NCBI GenBank assembly: GCA_015207585.1
Contig: JADEWQ010000054.1
Location: 1-35,733, forward strand
DNA length: 35,733 bases
DNA from: Pleurocapsales cyanobacterium LEGE 06147
Lineage (GTDB): Bacteria > Cyanobacteriota > Cyanobacteriia > Cyanobacteriales > Xenococcaceae
Reading direction: 5' to 3'
Both the position numbers and the translations under genes were made by a program. The notes below the pieces were generated by a model. The model was not told the DNA's origin and ran no database searches. It saw only the letters and a list, made by a program, of their open reading frames with translations. This document shows positions 32,195 to 35,733 of the stretch, piece by piece (position 1 is the stretch's first letter; each line of letters opens with the position of its first letter).

Positions 32195-32515
32195 ATGCCT
32201 TTTCAACCAAGTTATTTCAAAGCAGACTTGTTCAAAATCTTGTCAAACCCAGTGCGAATACAGATTTTGGACACTTTGCGCCAAGAAGAAAAAAGTGTCA
32301 ATGATATTGCTCAATGGCTTGAGGTAGAAGCTTCTTCCGTATCGCAACAGTTAGCCTTACTGCGACGCTATAACCTAGTCAAAGGTCGTCGGGAAGGTAA
32401 TTATATCTTTTACTCAATTAATGAACCAGCGATATTTAAAGTACTAGATGCAGCTAAGGAAGTTTTCAATAATCATTTGGTAGAAGTGCGTGATGCTTTA
32501 GAAAAACTCGAATAA
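32195..32515 (+). CDS. ArsR-family winged-helix regulator, cysteine-free
   Basis: The 106-residue protein is a plain ArsR/SmtB fold: FKILSNPVRIQILDTLRQ, the recognition helix in VEASSVSQQLALLRRYNLV, and the wing GRREGNYIFYSI. It contains no cysteine, and the C-terminal helix (KVLDAAKEVFNNHLVEVRDAL) lacks the Asp-x-His...His-x-x-Glu pattern of SmtB-type zinc sensors. A metal sensor at the known sites is therefore unlikely. It is followed 13 bp later by the MBL gene and then SulP, which suggests it controls that operon. The inducer is unknown. Confidence 0.88.
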   Translation: MPFQPSYFKADLFKILSNPVRIQILDTLRQEEKSVNDIAQWLEVEASSVSQQLALLRRYNLVKGRREGNYIFYSINEPAIFKVLDAAKEVFNNHLVEVRDALEKLE

Positions 32516-32528
32516 AATTCCCAAAACT

Positions 32529-33396
32529 ATGATAGACATCAAAATTTTCGAGGTAGAACAAGGTTTTTGTGCTGCCATTGACACGAGCGATCGCCACACA
32601 ATTTTGATTGATTGTGGTTCTGGCAGTCAATTCAAACCTTCACAATATATCTGGCAAAGACGTTGTCATGCTCTAGACTACCTAGTGCTTCCGGCTTACA
32701 CCAAAGACCATTTAGCAGGATTTCCCGAACTTGCCAGCCAATCTTGGCAGCATGATATTCCAATTCACTTTTTGGTTGCCAATCCCACAGTTAATCTGAA
32801 AAAGCTATCGAATTTAAAACCTTTTACCTCACAGCTTAATAAGAGTTTGATTACGCTTACAGATATCCAGTCAAACGATCGAAATTGAGGAACTCAAACT
32901 AACATTTTTCTGGAATCAGTACCTAAAATTGCAAGCTCCCCACGACTTAAGTCTCGTTACTTTTATCAAATATCGAGACATTAACACCATCTTGCCTAGT
33001 GATTTGGAAACCGATGGCTGGCGGAATCTTTTACAATTAACTGATTTTCGCCAACGTTTAGAGCAAGTCAATGTATTTGTAGCTGCCAATCACGGACAAG
33101 AAACTGGCTATTGCCAGGAAGTTTTTAACTACTGTCACCCTGAAGTAATTATTGTCTCTAACAAAGAAAATCAACCGATTTCTTCTCACATGATGCGCCA
33201 ATATCACAGTCATGCCAAAGGCGCACCTTCAGGAGTGAGCGAGAAAAAAGTTTTCACAACTTATGACGATGGCACGATTGTCATTTCTAAATATTTAGAC
33301 AGATTGCGACAGGTTACTACACAACGCAAGTCTAAACCTTTGGTTTCTCTCAACAAAAATCAGGAGAATAACGGTAATGGAAAGTCCGCTCACTGA
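32529..33396 (+). pseudogene. MBL-fold (ComEC C-terminal-like) hydrolase gene, frameshifted
   Basis: Two frames together give a ComEC/Rec2-like metallo-beta-lactamase domain: VEQGFCAAID with TILIDCGSGS, the degenerate metal motif YTKDHLAGF, then VFVAANHGQETG and PEVIIVSNKEN. The first frame ends at 32886. The second begins by about 32872 with QTIEIEELKLTFFWNQYL. One extra base near 32871 explains the change. The usual HxHxDH ligands are already poor (only Asp-His remain), so the ancestral protein may have been a non-catalytic form. The C-terminal end overlaps the SulP start by 20 bp, which indicates coupled translation before the break. A 155-residue C-terminal piece could still be made. Confidence 0.8.
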
Positions 33397-35065
33397 GGAA
33401 TCCGTAGAAGTATCAAAACCTTTCCGGTTAGGACATCTCTTTCAATCGTGGCGGGGAGACTTAACCGGAGGTTTAACGGCTGCAATTGTTGCCCTGCCTT
33501 TAGCCCTTGCTTTTGCTGTTGCTAGTGGAGTAGAACCTAAAGCCGGACTGTATACTGCGATTGTAGCAGGGATTGTCGCTGCTGTTTTTGGTGGCTCTCC
33601 AGTGCAAATTACTGGACCAACCGGTGCTATGGCAGTAGTTTTGATTGGAATTGTCAGTCAGTATGGCATTGAGAAAGTTTGGTTGGCTGGGGTAATGGCT
33701 GGCTTGATTCAAATTGCCTTGGGAATAGCCAAACTGGGACAATTGGTTAAATTTATTCCTTATCCTGTCACGGCTGGATTTACCAATGGGATTGCCATCA
33801 TTATCTTTTGCGGTCAACTAAACAACTTCTTGGGACTGCAATTACCTCGTCAGGAATATTTTCTTGATGGACTTTGGCAAACTTTCAATCATTTACATCT
33901 AGTTAATTTCGCTTCGGTCTTGGTAGCCTTAATTGTGATTGCTACTAAGTTAATTTGGCCTTATGTTTACCCAACGATTCCTGGATCTTTAGTCGGATTA
34001 GTTTTAGCAACAATTGTTAGCATTGTTTTCCATCTTTCAGTTCCCACTATCGGCACAATTCCTCAATCTTTGCCTTTACCTCATAGCATTCCCCATTGGT
34101 ACGATCTCAATTTACTACGGGAATTACTCCGTCCTGCTTTGGCTTTAGCTGCTTTGGGAAGTATCGAATCGCTTTTGTCGGCAGTTGTCGCTGATGGCAT
34201 GACAGTCAGTGAAAAACACAACAGTAACCGAGAGTTAATTGGTCAAGGGATTGCTAATATGGTTGTTCCCTTTTTTGGCGGGATTCCTGCCACAGGCGCG
34301 ATCGCCAGAACGGCGGTAAATGTGCGTTCTGGTGGTAAAACCAGACTCTCAGGAGTAATTCACGGAATCGCTTTAGGCTTTATTGTCTTAGCTTTTGCAC
34401 CCTTAGCCTCTCACATTCCCCTAGCTGCTTTAGCGGGAATTCTGATGGTAACCAGTGTGCGAATGATTGAATGGGAAGCGATTGGTTTGTTGCTGCGAGC
34501 TACTTATTCTGACTTAGCGGTGATGCTGCTGACTTGGTTGGTTACTATTTTCTTTGACCTGGTTCTAGCAGTGGAAATTGGTTTGATTGCAGCGGGAGCT
34601 TTATTTATCAAACGAATGAGCGATCTTAATCTCGCCAAAATCCCTGAAACAGAAGCCTTTCCTCCTGGGATTCCCTTAGAACTCAGTCAATCAATTGCCG
34701 TCTATCGGGTTGATGGACCAGTCTTTTTTGGCGCAGCAGAACGGTTTGTTACTTTCTTAAGAGATGAACCAGAAGTAAAATATTTGATCCTGCGGATGCG
34801 TTTTGTCCCCAATATAGACACGACTGGAGTAGTTGCCTTAGAATACATTTATTACGATCTCAAACGTCATAACTGTCGTCTGATGCTGACTGGATTACAA
34901 CCCCAAGTTAGAGAAATTCTGGAACGTAGTGGTTTACTCGCTAAAATTGGAGTTGAAAATTGCTTTGCAACAACTACTGAAGCGATTTGTTCCTTGCATC
35001 CTAGTCTACCTGAATGTTCTTCTCTACTCGCTAAAACTGAATCAGTAGAATTATCAGAAATCTAA
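33377..35065 (+). CDS. SulP/SLC26 anion transporter with STAS domain
   Basis: The 562-residue inner-membrane protein has the SulP start GDLTGGLTAAIVALPLALAF, the conserved ITGPTGAMAVVL (about 77-88), 10-14 membrane segments, and a cytoplasmic STAS domain from about 433 to 540 (VYRVDGPVFFGAAERF, then NIDTTGVVALEYI). In cyanobacteria this family includes the bicarbonate transporter BicA and sulfate-type carriers. The sequence does not let me choose between them. The operon position behind an ArsR regulator and an MBL-fold gene, overlapping the latter by 20 bp, suggests control by an unidentified small-molecule signal. Confidence 0.92.
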   Translation: MESPLTEESVEVSKPFRLGHLFQSWRGDLTGGLTAAIVALPLALAFAVASGVEPKAGLYTAIVAGIVAAVFGGSPVQITGPTGAMAVVLIGIVSQYGIEKVWLAGVMAGLIQIALGIAKLGQLVKFIPYPVTAGFTNGIAIIIFCGQLNNFLGLQLPRQEYFLDGLWQTFNHLHLVNFASVLVALIVIATKLIWPYVYPTIPGSLVGLVLATIVSIVFHLSVPTIGTIPQSLPLPHSIPHWYDLNLLRELLRPALALAALGSIESLLSAVVADGMTVSEKHNSNRELIGQGIANMVVPFFGGIPATGAIARTAVNVRSGGKTRLSGVIHGIALGFIVLAFAPLASHIPLAALAGILMVTSVRMIEWEAIGLLLRATYSDLAVMLLTWLVTIFFDLVLAVEIGLIAAGALFIKRMSDLNLAKIPETEAFPPGIPLELSQSIAVYRVDGPVFFGAAERFVTFLRDEPEVKYLILRMRFVPNIDTTGVVALEYIYYDLKRHNCRLMLTGLQPQVREILERSGLLAKIGVENCFATTTEAICSLHPSLPECSSLLAKTESVELSEI

Positions 35066-35086
35066 AAAGTTTATTCTTTTTACTAT

Positions 35087-35120
35087 TCCTTTTTCCACGA
35101 TACAGGAAAAAGGATGTTTT
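35087..35120 (+). terminator. Rho-independent terminator after the SulP gene
   Basis: TCCTTTTTCC (35087-35096) pairs perfectly with GGAAAAAGGA (35105-35114) around an eight-base loop, followed by TGTTTT. It separates the transporter operon from the response-regulator gene. Confidence 0.65.
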
Positions 35121-35140
35121 AAAAAATTCTGAAAATAACA

Positions 35141-35512
35141 ATGAAAAATGTTTTGATTATTATCGAAGATGTTCAATTGCGTTATCAACTTCAGAATGCT
35201 TTAAGAATTCAAATGTTTCATATTATTTCTACTAACAATACTTGGGAAAGCATTCAATTAGTTCAAGAACAATATCCTGATTTAATTGCTACTGATTTAG
35301 ATGTATTCCAAAATAGTAGCTATCAAGTTTTAAAACAGCTACGCGAATTGACTTTTTTGAATCAAACCCCAATTTTACTGTTAAATAATCAAACTAATAA
35401 AGACTTTTGTTTAAAAATTTGGCAATTAGGAATAACTTTGTTTCTCCCAAAACCAGTAAATCTTGATTTGCTCATTCAGATTATTTCCCAGACAATCAAG
35501 CAAACAATTTAA
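35141..35512 (+). CDS. Single-domain response regulator
   Basis: The 123 residues form one receiver domain and nothing else. The acidic pair is Glu9-Asp10, the phosphorylation site is Asp52 in PDLIATDLDV, and the switch lysine is Lys104 in LFLPKPVN. The usual Thr/Ser at the end of strand 4 is Asn82 (ILLLNNQTN), which may alter the signalling switch. Such CheY-like proteins relay signals from a histidine kinase to a partner that is not visible here. The start ATG follows an AT-rich leader. There is no output domain. Confidence 0.88.
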   Translation: MKNVLIIIEDVQLRYQLQNALRIQMFHIISTNNTWESIQLVQEQYPDLIATDLDVFQNSSYQVLKQLRELTFLNQTPILLLNNQTNKDFCLKIWQLGITLFLPKPVNLDLLIQIISQTIKQTI

Positions 35513-35733
35513 CAATCTAATTGCTTAAGAGCTTGTCTATTTGCCTTTTCATCTAACTATTGGAATAGTTATTAATTTCAGCGATCGCCATTTACTTCCT
35601 TAATACACGTGAGCGTCCAACGAACTAGGTATTCGTTAAGTCTAAAAGAAACAGAAAATATCAGTTAAGTAGAGAAAGCTACGCCTAAAATCAAAAATGT
35701 TCTAGCAGTCAAGACCGACCGAACAATGGTGTG
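35513..35733. other. 3' edge of the window without a recognisable gene
   Basis: This stretch contains one HIP1 site and AT-rich sequence, but no supported coding region or RNA gene. Confidence 0.5.

Noticed and set aside
32195-32515. Zinc sensor of the SmtB/ZiaR type
   Set aside because: No cysteines and no C-terminal Asp/His metal pattern are present.
1-35733. tRNA or rRNA genes
   Set aside because: I looked for T-loop and acceptor patterns and saw none, although a dedicated scan could find a divergent one.

Overview
The window is a cyanobacterial chromosome segment. The HIP1 octamer GCGATCGC occurs many times on both strands, the base composition is moderately AT-rich, and the gene content is typical: AMIN-domain TonB receptors, an Uma2 nuclease, Rpn-type nuclease remnants, a ClpC chaperone, SulP transport and cyanobacterial AraC/PchR regulators. 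The many small palindromic repeats and decayed genes suggest a large-genome coccoid or filamentous lineage. I would guess Pleurocapsales-like, but cannot prove it from this sequence.

Layout. (1) 1-1033: the 3' end of an unidentified, possibly transposase gene abuts a truncated S9 peptidase gene; an Uma2 nuclease follows. (2) 1170-2517: a zinc-starvation block. A stand-alone HisI-like enzyme and a FolE gene each sit behind a Zur-box palindrome; folE carries a one-base frameshift. (3) 2527-4244: an EamA permease, then a gene-poor stretch with a palindromic repeat and a decayed ISL3-type transposase. (4) 4245-9893: a ClpC-type chaperone without the usual middle motif, a membrane Ser/Thr kinase and an HD-domain protein, all on the minus strand. 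(5) 10073-15437: a cell-surface and isoprenoid group (HAD phosphatase, GT9 and GT2 glycosyltransferases, IspD, sulfotransferase, methyltransferase). (6) 15609-20064: an intact siderophore-uptake module (AMIN-TonB receptor plus AraC regulator) and a divergent ArsR-DUF2087 regulator with a repeated operator. (7) 20216-25318: PepA, a retropepsin-like protease, GNAT and HIT proteins, and YifB/ComM. (8) 25340-28425: a second, dead siderophore module (TonB-receptor stub and frameshifted AraC gene), split by a 1.4-kb segment that is bounded by 94-bp direct repeats and carries two broken genes. (9) 28665-32030: a Zur box, a COG0523 GTPase overlapping a WD40 protein, then a second, His-rich COG0523 GTPase. 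(10) 32195-35512: an ArsR / MBL-fold / SulP operon whose MBL gene is frameshifted, then a single-domain response regulator.

Two themes connect the genes. The first is metal homeostasis: three Zur boxes, two COG0523 metallochaperone-type GTPases, a HisI paralogue that has lost one zinc-ligand cysteine, and iron-siderophore modules. The second is genome decay by small events: palindromic elements of about 32 bp inserted in and beside genes, a 13-bp tandem duplication, and single-base frameshifts. Some of the single-base events could be assembly errors rather than biology.
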